A stretch of DNA of 64,000 nucleotides from Bradyrhizobium sp. OK095 (GTDB lineage: Bacteria > Pseudomonadota > Alphaproteobacteria > Rhizobiales > Xanthobacteraceae): assembly GCF_900109945.1 (NCBI RefSeq), contig NZ_FOBX01000013.1, positions 62,001-126,000 of the forward strand, written 5' to 3'. Both the position numbers and the translations under genes were made by a program. The notes beneath the pieces are model-generated. The model ran no database searches and had not been told where the DNA came from. It was given only the letters and a program-made list of their open reading frames with translations. Positions 28,461 to 40,062 of this stretch are shown here, in pieces (position 1 is the first letter of the stretch; every line of letters starts with the position of its first letter).

Positions 28461-28886
28461 ACGTCACTGGCACTCAATCCATAGCGTCTATTTTTATCTA
28501 CTGCAATCTAAGGGAGAAGAAGCCAGTAGTTATATTGCGCACCAATGCTGCTCTGCGCGAGCAGATTTGTCGTGTTCAGTACACCGGTGGCCGATGGATC
28601 AGGTCGCCCGAGCGCAGCGCGGCTGGTTCAGTGCACTGCATCATGACCCGCCGTGAGCTGCTCGTCAGCCGGCAAGCCGAACATGAATCAGGCGATGCGT
28701 GAGCGGAAGCTCGCCGGCCAGGCGAGCGCGATGAAGAGCGTGCTGGCGAGCGACGAGGGGAGGTGGCGCACGGGCTGCGCGGCTGCTTCCGCGTCGTCGG
28801 ATGGCTAGACAATTGGATGCAACCGGTGCGAGAATAGCTGCGTTTGGCTGCGATAGCTTGTCGTTTTTTTCAAGAAAGAGATTTTA
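28461..28886. other. AT-rich spacer without an intact gene
   Basis: No convincing coding frame. It contains the glpK 3'-end duplicate at 28674-28760 and, near the ends, AT-rich sequence resembling promoters of the divergent flanking genes. Composition rises to chromosomal GC only around the glpK fragment. Confidence 0.6.
28674..28760 (+). pseudogene. Duplicated 3'-end fragment of glpK
   Basis: About 87 bases align without gaps with the glpK end at 27558-27644. Shared blocks include AAGCCGAACATGA, TCAGGCGA, GAGCGGAAGCT and GCGAGCGACGAGGGG. The deduced peptide KPNMNQAMRERKLAG mirrors KPNMSQATRERKLAG of GlpK. Divergence is roughly 15 percent by eye, too high for a recent duplication. It has no upstream coding continuity, so it is a remnant, probably of an earlier glpK allele displaced by the inserted gene. 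Confidence 0.8.
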
Positions 28887-30458
28887 ATGAGCATTCTTGA
28901 GACGACTAAAGTCGAGAACCTCGCGCGAATTGTCGAAGAATCAACTCGATCGACTAAGGAGGGCGTGAAGTACTTTATTGAGCCTGCTCCGGGCACGCTG
29001 GCTCGCGCTAAGAATAAGCGCCATCATATTGTCTTTGGACGCAGAGGGTCCGGAAAGTCGAGCCTATTGGCGAAGGTGACAGCAGATCTTACTGTCAATA
29101 GAAGTCCTATTGCTTACGTAGATCTTGAAGAGTTTAAGGGGCACAGCTACCCCGATGTCTTGTTGAGCGTGCTGATCAAGACACTGAGCGAATTCAAAGC
29201 TTGGATGGATTCCGCTGCAATCCACCCATCTAATAGAACATCATTCTGGAACAAGCTTTTTGGAGCGTCGCCGTCGAAGAAGGGATTCCCTCGGACAAAA
29301 ACCTCCGAGATCTCTGCCGAGCTTGGGGCGATGATCAAGGAACTCAACGCGGTCCTTTTCGCAGCTGACGATGCCAAAGTTCAAACGACACGCAAGGGCG
29401 AAACCGCCGTTGAGTTGCAGACTGCGCTTACTGCTGGAGGAAAAGTCCCAATTGCCTCGATTGAATCCAGTTTGAAATCCTCCGAAAAAGGCACGCAGTC
29501 GACTCAAACTCAACAGGAGTACACTTCACGAAAGATCGAAGTTCTGCACCGAAATATTATGCGATACAAAGGCCTGTTCCAGCGGATGACCGAACTGGCC
29601 GATGGGCCAGCGTTTCTATTGTTGGACGACCTGTATCACATAAGGAAAGCGGATCAGGCCGAGGTCGTTGATTATCTCCACCGAATTGCAAAAGGGCTGA
29701 ATCTTTGGATTAAGGTCGGCACCATACGTCACAGGTCGCGCTGGTATACGTATAGCGATCCACCGCGAGGAATGAAGCTCGGCGATGACGCAGAAGAGAT
29801 TGATCTAGATGTGACGTTAGAGAAGTATGATCTGACGAAGCGTTTTCTCTTGCGAATTTTGGAGCAATTCGCTCGGGAGTCCAATCTGAAATTGGACGAC
29901 TTTCTTACCGATGGAGCGCGCGATCGTCTTGTGTTGGCAAGCGGGGGCGTGGCGCGCGATTTTCTCACTATTTTCCGGCGTGCAATTGACGTCGCGAGAG
30001 AGCGCCTCGCGCGGGGTGACAGCGCGAGAGGTGAGAAGATCGGTGCAGAGGATGTCAATAAGGCGGCCGGGGAGTTCGACAAATTCAAGAGAGAGGATTT
30101 TTCGCGGGATGCCGGCAAAGACGAGGAAAAGAAGCTGCTAGAGATATTCGAGAAGCTTAGCGATTTCTGTTCGACCGAAGCAAAGGCAAACTGTTTCTTG
30201 ATCGATAAGGATTATAACGAGAGCAACGTCGAGAACGTCCCAGATCTTGTTGATCTGAAATTCCTCCACCACGTTCGGTCGCGAGTCACGGTTCGAGAAC
30301 GCGTCAATCGACTGTACGATGCTTATATGCTCGATCTCAGTCAGTATACGGGTGAGCGTGCGCGCCGAAATTTTGAAATCATAGAATTTTGGGGGCAGAA
30401 TGCCGAGGATGCGTTGCGCAAATCTCGATTTATCTTTGCCGAGAGACCGCGATCCTAA
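28887..30458 (+). CDS. P-loop ATPase of unknown function (AAA/ORC-like)
   Basis: 523 residues. Walker A GRRGSGKSS at 51-59 and Walker B FLLLDDLYHI at 243-252, then a sensor-1-like KVGTIRHRSRWY near 276-287 and SGGVARDFL at 352-360, a pattern seen in ORC1/STAND-like P-loop ATPases near the sensor-2 helix. About 110 residues (100-215) are a variable, Ser/Thr/Lys-rich insertion. The C-terminal 100 residues could be a winged helix. Codon use and GC are lower than the neighbours. It is alone on its strand, next to the glpK remnant. Defence or DNA-transaction roles are possible but unproven. Confidence 0.7.
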   Translation: MSILETTKVENLARIVEESTRSTKEGVKYFIEPAPGTLARAKNKRHHIVFGRRGSGKSSLLAKVTADLTVNRSPIAYVDLEEFKGHSYPDVLLSVLIKTLSEFKAWMDSAAIHPSNRTSFWNKLFGASPSKKGFPRTKTSEISAELGAMIKELNAVLFAADDAKVQTTRKGETAVELQTALTAGGKVPIASIESSLKSSEKGTQSTQTQQEYTSRKIEVLHRNIMRYKGLFQRMTELADGPAFLLLDDLYHIRKADQAEVVDYLHRIAKGLNLWIKVGTIRHRSRWYTYSDPPRGMKLGDDAEEIDLDVTLEKYDLTKRFLLRILEQFARESNLKLDDFLTDGARDRLVLASGGVARDFLTIFRRAIDVARERLARGDSARGEKIGAEDVNKAAGEFDKFKREDFSRDAGKDEEKKLLEIFEKLSDFCSTEAKANCFLIDKDYNESNVENVPDLVDLKFLHHVRSRVTVRERVNRLYDAYMLDLSQYTGERARRNFEIIEFWGQNAEDALRKSRFIFAERPRS

Positions 30459-30615
30459 TTGCCCGCTAGACACCTTCTGATCCGCCCGCAGGCAACGAGA
30501 ACCTGTGCCGTATCGCGTTGAAATACGTCAGACCCATCTTTCCGACCGGCACGTGAATCCCGAGCGCTGCCATACCTCGCCATAGGCCAGTGCCGGCAAT
30601 GACGAGAGACTTACC

Positions 30616-31245
30616 ATGTTCCTGATCGGCCAATACGACTCCCCCTTCGTTCGCCGCGTCGCGATTGCGCTGCGGCTTTATGGTCTCGCTTTCGAGCACA
30701 GGCCGTGGTCGACCTTCGGCGATGCCGACAAGATTGCACCCTATAATCCGCTGCGCCGGGTGCCGACACTGGTGCTCGACGACGGCGAGGCGCTGATCGA
30801 GAGCACGATCATCCTCGATTATCTCGACGAGCTGGTCGGCGAGGCAAAGGCGATGTTGCCGCGCAGTGGCGCCGACCGGCGAAAGCATTTGCGCATCTGT
30901 GCGCTCGCCTGCGGTCTCGGCGACAAGGCGGTGAGCCTGCTCTATGAGCGCGTGCTGCGGAAGGAGCAGCTTGCGCTGTGGGTCGCGCGGTGTCAGGCGC
31001 AGATTGCGGACGTGCTCGGCGTGCTCGAAACCGAGCGCATGAAGGTGACGATGTCGTACTGGCTCGGTGACCGCATCGGCCATGCCGACATCGTGGTTGC
31101 CTGCGTCACTCGTTTCACCCGCGAAGCGCATCCGCAATTGTTCGATGCCGCGCGCTATCCTGCGCTTGCGGCGCATGCCGGTCGTTGCGAGGCGCTCGGG
31201 CCGTTCCAGGAAATCGTGCAACCGCTGGCGCCCCCAAAGGGGTGA
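30616..31245 (+). CDS. Glutathione S-transferase family protein
   Basis: 209 residues. The N-terminal thioredoxin-like domain MFLIGQYDSPFVRRVAIALRLYGLAFEH carries the Ser of the G-site, cis-Pro NPLRRVPTLVLDDGEALIES binds glutathione, and the C-terminal all-helical domain includes LGDRIGHADIVVACVTRF, the N-capping GST motif. It conjugates or reduces electrophiles in the cytosol. It stands alone between the accessory patch and a repeat. Confidence 0.88.
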   Translation: MFLIGQYDSPFVRRVAIALRLYGLAFEHRPWSTFGDADKIAPYNPLRRVPTLVLDDGEALIESTIILDYLDELVGEAKAMLPRSGADRRKHLRICALACGLGDKAVSLLYERVLRKEQLALWVARCQAQIADVLGVLETERMKVTMSYWLGDRIGHADIVVACVTRFTREAHPQLFDAARYPALAAHAGRCEALGPFQEIVQPLAPPKG

Positions 31246-31253
31246 AACGCTCT

Positions 31254-31381
31254 CGTGTCCCGGACGCGACGCGGCGTGCAACGCTGCGTCGCAGAGCCGG
31301 GACCCAGCCGGCGGTTTGCTTGGAGATGTGGGCCCCGGCTCTGCAGCGCACCGCTTTGCGCTGCGCCGCGTCCGGGGCACG
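31254..31381. repeat. Palindromic intergenic repeat (family B)
   Basis: CGTGTCCCGGACGCGACGCG and CGCCGCGTCCGGGGCACG form the arms, GAGCCGGGACCC/GGGCCCCGGCTC the inner stem. Third long copy in the window. Confidence 0.82.
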
Positions 31382-31420
31382 AAGCCGAGCGAAAGGTCAG
31401 GAGCGAGGCCCGCCGGGGCG

Positions 31421-32428
31421 CTACGCGAACCCGACCTTGATCAGGATCGTCAGGAAAAGGCCGCCGACGACCGCGCAGACCGCAGCACCGATCAGAGGCC
31501 CCAGCGCGCCTTCCCGGCTCGCAGGCTCCAGCACGGCATGTCCCGGCTGGTCCGGATCGTAGTAGACTTTAACGCTCTGCCCGGGACGATATTTCGCCGC
31601 TTCCTGTTCGGCGACATCGCGCAGCCCGGAGATCATGGTGCCGCCCCAGTTGGTTTCGGTGCCGGTGAAGTCGCGTTGGCCGACCTTGTAGGCGTAGCGG
31701 AGGTCGACCTGATAACGGTGTACAAGCTTTGAAGTCGTCGGTTTGTTGTCGTGATCGGTCTTCTCCTCGATGATCTCCTCGATCACGTCGGAATGCGTAA
31801 TCCTGCCGGTCGCGGTCGGCCAACGCAGGCTGGCGCTCGCCAGCCGGCGCGTCCGGACATATTCGGCGACACAGAACACGCCGCCCACGAGCACGATGAT
31901 CGGCAGCGCGAACGCGAACAGCGGAACGCCATTGTCGGCGTAGAGTACGTGACCCGCGAGCGAGTGCGCGGTCAGGGTGGCGGCGATGACGCCGAATACG
32001 AGGGTGAACGCCACTAGCGCCGCAACGTTCTGCGCTGCGGCGGGTTCCAGCAGGGCCTCGGTCGGTTGCTTCGGATCGACATGGATTTCGACATGGGCGC
32101 CGACCGGATATCGTCCGGTCAGTTTTGCGGCCAGGACCCTTGTCGTGATGGCGGGGCCGCCGACAAAAATCTTGTCGCTTTCCAGCTCCTGGCCGCCGGC
32201 CTGATAGCGATAGCGGATGATGGGCTTGGCGTCGTTCTGATCGTCCGAGGCGTGCGCCGCCGGCTGGTCGACCCGGGAGACGGTGATGATGCCCTCCACC
32301 CTGTCCCAACTCCGCGCCGCCTGCATCCGGCTCCGCATCCGGACCAGGTTGAACAACGTCAATCCAAACAGCAGCACGGCAATACCGGCGGCAATCTGCG
32401 TCCACATCAATTGTTGGGCGTTCAGCAT
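31421..32428 (-). CDS. Membrane protein with two DUF3592 domains
   Basis: 335 residues from ATG 32428 (AGGGGAA upstream; frame open to 32461). A hydrophobic helix near residue 10-30 is followed by a DUF3592 unit (WDRVEGIITVSRV to PVGAHVEIHVDPKQPTEALLEP), two helices in the middle (about 130-190), and a second unit (WPTATGRITHSDV to RPGQSVKVYYDPDQPGHAVLEP), then a C-terminal helix. Each unit ends in the typical Y/VxxDPxxPxxAxLEP motif. DUF3592 proteins are of unknown biochemical function. The domain duplication is clear; the role is not. Confidence 0.8.
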   Translation of the reverse strand: MLNAQQLMWTQIAAGIAVLLFGLTLFNLVRMRSRMQAARSWDRVEGIITVSRVDQPAAHASDDQNDAKPIIRYRYQAGGQELESDKIFVGGPAITTRVLAAKLTGRYPVGAHVEIHVDPKQPTEALLEPAAAQNVAALVAFTLVFGVIAATLTAHSLAGHVLYADNGVPLFAFALPIIVLVGGVFCVAEYVRTRRLASASLRWPTATGRITHSDVIEEIIEEKTDHDNKPTTSKLVHRYQVDLRYAYKVGQRDFTGTETNWGGTMISGLRDVAEQEAAKYRPGQSVKVYYDPDQPGHAVLEPASREGALGPLIGAAVCAVVGGLFLTILIKVGFA

Positions 32429-32515
32429 CCGATTCCCCTGCGCTTCGGCGGCGATCGCCATTGGTCGCTGCGAGCACGCTTTGCGTTCACGGCAGGGGTG
32501 GGTGCGGGTCCAGTC

Positions 32516-33304
32516 CTATTTCCGCGTACACGGCTTGATCTCGCCCGTCGCAGTCTTCAGCACGATCGGATTCGGTGACAGCCTGATTCCGAAGAATAAT
32601 TGAGAGCCAGACACCTTGTCGTCGGCCCCCTGCTGCGCGTCGAGGTCGAGTTTTGCTGCGATCGCGGATGTCAGCTTGGCCCGCTCCTCCATCGAAATCT
32701 TGTTGTGATATTTGATCTCGTAGACGACATCGGCCTCCAGCACGGACCGCGTCTGGCACACGACGCCGCCACTCGAAATGTTCTGGGTGATCGCGTCCTC
32801 GCATTCGGCCTTCAGCAATGCGTTGCGGGTCGAGATCAGCGACTCGTCGGAAATCAGCAAAATGTTGGCATTCTCGAGCTTGAGGTGAATCGAATCGACT
32901 TCCTGCATGCCGACGACGGCGGACAGCTTGTCCCTGACCTGTGCGGACACGTCGAGATTCTTCTCAAGCGACTGCTTCAGGTCGCGGTCCACGGTCGGCG
33001 ATTTCTGGATCTTGCTGGCCAGCAGCGCGGGGTCGATGTCGCAGGTCGGATGCAGCTCCAGCCGGCCGTTGCTTAGATATTCGATCGTGTTGATGGTGCC
33101 GGGACCGCCGAACGTGCTCGGCGGGACCATCTCGAAATAGCCGGTGTCGGAGAGGATAGCCGTGATCGTCTGCTTCTTACGCGGGAATCCGACCCAGGCT
33201 GCGACCATCACCAGGCCGATCGCGATGAATACGCCGCTACCCAGCCAAAGCCATTTGCGGCTGGCTACTTTCCCGGGCAGCACAACTGGCTTCGCTCGCC
33301 GCAT
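32516..33304 (-). CDS. Membrane-anchored protein of unknown function
   Basis: 262 residues with a basic N-terminus and one transmembrane helix (about 17-40, WLWLGSGVFIAIGLVMVAAWVGF); the rest is probably periplasmic. It has four cysteines (DIDPAL preceded by PTCDI; KAECED; VVCQT; KPCTR) that could form disulfides. No recognised domain. It overlaps the small peptide gene at 33265-33396 by 40 bases, so the two may be coupled. Confidence 0.65.
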   Translation of the reverse strand: MRRAKPVVLPGKVASRKWLWLGSGVFIAIGLVMVAAWVGFPRKKQTITAILSDTGYFEMVPPSTFGGPGTINTIEYLSNGRLELHPTCDIDPALLASKIQKSPTVDRDLKQSLEKNLDVSAQVRDKLSAVVGMQEVDSIHLKLENANILLISDESLISTRNALLKAECEDAITQNISSGGVVCQTRSVLEADVVYEIKYHNKISMEERAKLTSAIAAKLDLDAQQGADDKVSGSQLFFGIRLSPNPIVLKTATGEIKPCTRK

Positions 33305-33396
33305 GGCACATAGCCTTTCGGACAGTCCGCGGCGGCAATCGTGGGCAGTACGACAAGGGCGATCGCGGCGACGAACAGTGCAATGAACTGCTTCAT
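33265..33396 (-). CDS. Small secreted Cys-rich peptide (43 aa)
   Basis: MKQFIALFVAAIALVVLPTIAAADCPKGYVPCGERSQLCCPGK: residues 1-23 are a well-formed signal peptide (AIAAADC cleavage region) and the mature part of about 20 residues carries four cysteines (C24, C32, C39, C40), suggesting two disulfides. The ATG at 33396 lies in the longer frame that starts at 33639. The stop overlaps the start of the next gene by 40 bases. Function unknown; annotation pipelines often miss genes this short. Confidence 0.5.
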   Translation of the reverse strand: MKQFIALFVAAIALVVLPTIAAADCPKGYVPCGERSQLCCPGK

Positions 33397-33564
33397 ATGC
33401 TCGATCCCGAACAAACCATCGGTTTGGAGGTAGTCAACCGACAGAGTAGCCAATCGAGGTTGAGGGGACAAGTGATCGAGTTCACAAGCGGCGAGTTCCC
33501 GCGCGCGAAAGTGTGTCCGTTGTTTTGAGACGTAGGTTGGACGTCGCGACGTCGCCACTTGCTC

Positions 33565-33644
33565 CGTCATTGCGAGCGCAGCGAAGCAATCCAGAATCTC
33601 TCTGCGGTGACAGTCTGGATTGCTTCGCTGCGCTCGCAATGACG
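33565..33644. repeat. Palindromic intergenic repeat (family D)
   Basis: CGTCATTGCGAGCGCAGCGA and CGCTGCGCTCGCAATGACG arms with GCAATCCAGA/TCTGGATTGC inside. A close relative of 25042-25127. Confidence 0.85.
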
Positions 33645-33735
33645 AGATTCGAGCACCTGCATCCGCCGGGGCTGCGAAGCTGGCGCGGTGGGCGATGATG
33701 CAACACTACAGGTGTTTTGCCCGACGGCGCAAGTC

Positions 33736-33756
33736 AATTTCGGTCAGACCGAAATT
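33736..33756. promoter_or_regulatory. 21-bp perfect palindrome downstream of metH
   Basis: Arms AATTTCGGTC (33736-33745) and GACCGAAATT (33747-33756) around one base. It could be an operator for the minus-strand peptide gene far downstream or part of a transcription end. No T-tract follows on either strand, so a terminator is less likely. Confidence 0.4.
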
Positions 33757-33825
33757 CGTCAGCTTTTTCAACCCCAGCTCTACTGTGCATGGGGTTGTTT
33801 TCACTTTTTGGTTTTGAGCCGGGGC

Positions 33826-37683
<3,858 letters not shown>

Positions 37684-37689
37684 TTTATC

Positions 37690-38610
37690 TTACGCCGCCT
37701 TCTGCGCGCTCTTGGCGCGGATGCCGAGCAAATGGCTGATCGCGAACACGAGATCGGCGCGGTTCATGGTGTAGAAATGGAAGGTGTCGACGCCGTTCTT
37801 GGCAAGCTTCTGCACCTGGCCGGCCGCAACGGTCGCGGCTACCAGCTTGCGGGTCTCGGCATCGTCATCGAGGCCGTCGAACTTCGCGGCGAACCAGTCC
37901 GGCACCGAGGTGCCGGCGCGGGTGACGAAATTGCGGGCCTGCTTGAAATTGTGCATGGGCATGATGCCCGGCACGATCGGAATGTTGATGCCGCGGGCAC
38001 GGACGCGATCGAGATAGCGGAAGTAGAGGTCGTTATCGAAGAACACCTGCGTGATTGCACGCGTCGCGCCGGCATCGACCTTGGCCTTCAGCGTGTCGAT
38101 GTCGGCGTCGAAGTCGCGCGCTTCAGGATGCTTCTCAGGGTACGCCGAAACCGAGACTTCGATATCGCCATGCCGCTTCTTGATCCCGGCAACGAGCGCA
38201 TCGGACGTCTGGTAGCCGTCGGGATGCGAGGCGTAGGGCGTGCCGATGCCGCCGGCGGGATCACCGCGCAAGGCCACGATGTGGCGGACGCCGACCTCGT
38301 GATAGCGGTCGACGATCTCGTCGATCTCGCCGCGCGAGGCGCCGACACAGGTGAGATGCGCGGCCGGCAGCAGCGCGGTTTCCGTGAGAATGCGCGAGAT
38401 CGTCGAATGGGTGCGCTCACGGGTCGAGCCGCCGGCGCCGTAGGTCACCGAGACGAATTTCGGGTCGAGCGGGGCCAGCCGGTTGATGGTCTCCCAGAGA
38501 TTGCGCTCCATATCTTCGGTCTTGGGCGGAAAGAATTCGAAGGAGATCGCAGGCCGCTTCAAGTGCCCGTCTTGCCCGTCGGAGTGGGCGGGAATCGTCA
38601 GATCGGTCAT
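37690..38610 (-). CDS. metF: 5,10-methylenetetrahydrofolate reductase
   Basis: 306 residues from ATG 38610 (open to 38622). FAD-binding TIM barrel: ISFEFFPPKTEDMERNLW, FVSVTYGAGGSTRERTH, HLTCVGASRGEIDEI, ALRGDPAGGIG, FDNDLYFRYLDRVRA, PGIMPMHNFKQ. It makes the 5-methyl-THF consumed by MetH, encoded 6 bases downstream. The 5' region of about 400 bases up to 39009 is discussed separately. Confidence 0.95.
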   Translation of the reverse strand: MTDLTIPAHSDGQDGHLKRPAISFEFFPPKTEDMERNLWETINRLAPLDPKFVSVTYGAGGSTRERTHSTISRILTETALLPAAHLTCVGASRGEIDEIVDRYHEVGVRHIVALRGDPAGGIGTPYASHPDGYQTSDALVAGIKKRHGDIEVSVSAYPEKHPEARDFDADIDTLKAKVDAGATRAITQVFFDNDLYFRYLDRVRARGINIPIVPGIMPMHNFKQARNFVTRAGTSVPDWFAAKFDGLDDDAETRKLVAATVAAGQVQKLAKNGVDTFHFYTMNRADLVFAISHLLGIRAKSAQKAA

Positions 38611-39008
38611 GGCACCACTCACTCCAAGGGCTCGCCCGGTTTTGGCGGCCAGCGGTCAGGTCTAGATTGGGAGAGGCTAAGATAGGGCAAAGAGGGTTCT
38701 TTCGACAGCCCATCGGACGTGGGAAATGGCCCACCAGATGCCATGCGAAGCTAAATATCGTGCCGCTTTTGTCGGTTGTGGGAAGTTGTCGAATTGGGAT
38801 ATAGTATAGTAAAATCAATGTTTATTGCGCGATTTGGCGATCGGCGAGGCTGAATCTAAGCTGTGGGCAGAACGAATCTCATATTATGTATCAAGCTCCT
38901 GTCCCAACAGCCAGATCCCGGCGAACAAGAGGGCTCGCGTCGCGCACACGCCAGACCTGCGCTGTCGGCCCATTGCCGCCGTGCCGCCCTCCACTAATTT
39001 GATGCCCC
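38611..39008. other. Leader/promoter region between metF and the LLM gene
   Basis: About 400 bases with no coding frame. An AT-rich GATATAGTATAGTAAAATC at 38799-38817 is a likely divergent promoter core. Possible hairpins such as CCCATC..GATGGG-like and CCCAC/GTGGG segments lie in the metF leader (38710-38735), but I could not match a SAM or cobalamin riboswitch consensus. Confidence 0.45.
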
Positions 39009-40025
39009 ATGATCCCGCTCTCAGTCCTCGACCTCTCCGTCGTCACCACCGGCACCAAACCCGCCGCGGCGCTGCGCAACAGCATCGACCTGGCGCGGCA
39101 TGTTGATGGGCTCGGCTATGTCCGTTACTGGCTCGCCGAGCACCACAACCTCGCCTCGGTGGCGAGCCCCGCGCCCGACGTGATGATCGGGCAGATCGCG
39201 GCGGTGACCAAGCACATCCGCGTCGGCTCCGGCGGCGTGATGCTGCCCAACCATGCCCCGCTGGTGGTGGCCGAGCGCTTCAAGATGCTGGAGGCGCTGT
39301 TTCCCGGCCGCATCGATCTCGGTCTCGGCCGCGCGCCCGGCACCGACGGCGCCACAGCCTATGCACTGCGCAGCCGGCTCGACCGTCGCGAGGGCGACGA
39401 TTTCCTGGAACGGCTGCACGAATTGATTCTGTGGCAGACCCGCGAATTCCCCTCAGGCCACCCCTACCACAATGTCATCGCGATGCCCGACGACACACCA
39501 TTGCCGCCGATCTGGCTGCTCGGCTCCAGCGACTATTCCTCGGAGCTGGCTGCCCAAGTCGGCATGGGCTTCGCCTTCGCCCATCATTTCGCGTCCCATG
39601 ATGCGATCGATGCGATGGTGCACTATCGCAATCGCTTTCAGCCGTCGGCCTGGAGCGCGAGCCCGCGCGCGATCCTCGCGGTCGCTGCCATCGCCGCGGA
39701 TACCGACGAGGAGGCCGAGAAGCTCGCGACCTCCTTCGACCTCAACCGCCTGCGCCGCGACCGCGGCCAATATCTGCCGCTGCCGAGCGTCGAGGAGGCG
39801 CTTGCCTATCCCTATACGGATTCCGAGCGCACCTCGATGGCGCGCAACCGCTCGCGCCTGTTCGTCGGCAATCCGGCGACGGTGCAGAAAAAGCTGCAGC
39901 CGCTGATCGATGCGAGCAAGCCGGACGAGTTGATGGTGATCACGGCGGTGTACGATCACGAGGCGCGGAAGAGATCGTATTCGCTGCTGGCGGAGGCGTT
40001 CGGGCTTACGAAGAGCGCGGCCTAG
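39009..40025 (+). CDS. LLM class flavin-dependent oxidoreductase (MsnO8-like)
   Basis: 338 residues. Luciferase-like TIM barrel: LSVLDLSVV, YWLAEHHNLASVASPAPDVMIG, VGSGGVMLPNHAPLVVAERFKMLEALFPGRIDLGLGRAPGTD. These are the hallmark motifs of the MsnO8 subgroup using FMN. It oxidises an unknown small molecule. It stands alone, convergent with pheA. Confidence 0.87.
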   Translation: MIPLSVLDLSVVTTGTKPAAALRNSIDLARHVDGLGYVRYWLAEHHNLASVASPAPDVMIGQIAAVTKHIRVGSGGVMLPNHAPLVVAERFKMLEALFPGRIDLGLGRAPGTDGATAYALRSRLDRREGDDFLERLHELILWQTREFPSGHPYHNVIAMPDDTPLPPIWLLGSSDYSSELAAQVGMGFAFAHHFASHDAIDAMVHYRNRFQPSAWSASPRAILAVAAIAADTDEEAEKLATSFDLNRLRRDRGQYLPLPSVEEALAYPYTDSERTSMARNRSRLFVGNPATVQKKLQPLIDASKPDELMVITAVYDHEARKRSYSLLAEAFGLTKSAA

Positions 40026-40062
40026 TCCCGGCTCGCGCTACGCGCGTCCGGGACACGAGATT
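40024..40062. repeat. Short palindromic repeat (family B-like)
   Basis: AGTCCCGG..CCGGGACACGAG: a truncated family B arm pair around CTCGCGCTACGCGCG, in the gap between the convergent LLM and pheA genes; it may act as a bidirectional terminator. Confidence 0.6.

Larger units (their letters stand above)
33397..33825. other. Intergenic region with repeat and two dyads
   Basis: No gene. It contains the family D repeat (33565-33644), a 21-bp perfect palindrome (33736-33756) and a CAACCCCA..TGGGGTTG hairpin (33769-33797) before the metH 3' end. Confidence 0.7.

Noticed and set aside
38611..38830. SAM-II or cobalamin riboswitch before metF
   Set aside because: No consensus pseudoknot or B12-box sequence was recognised by eye; recorded as an open question only.
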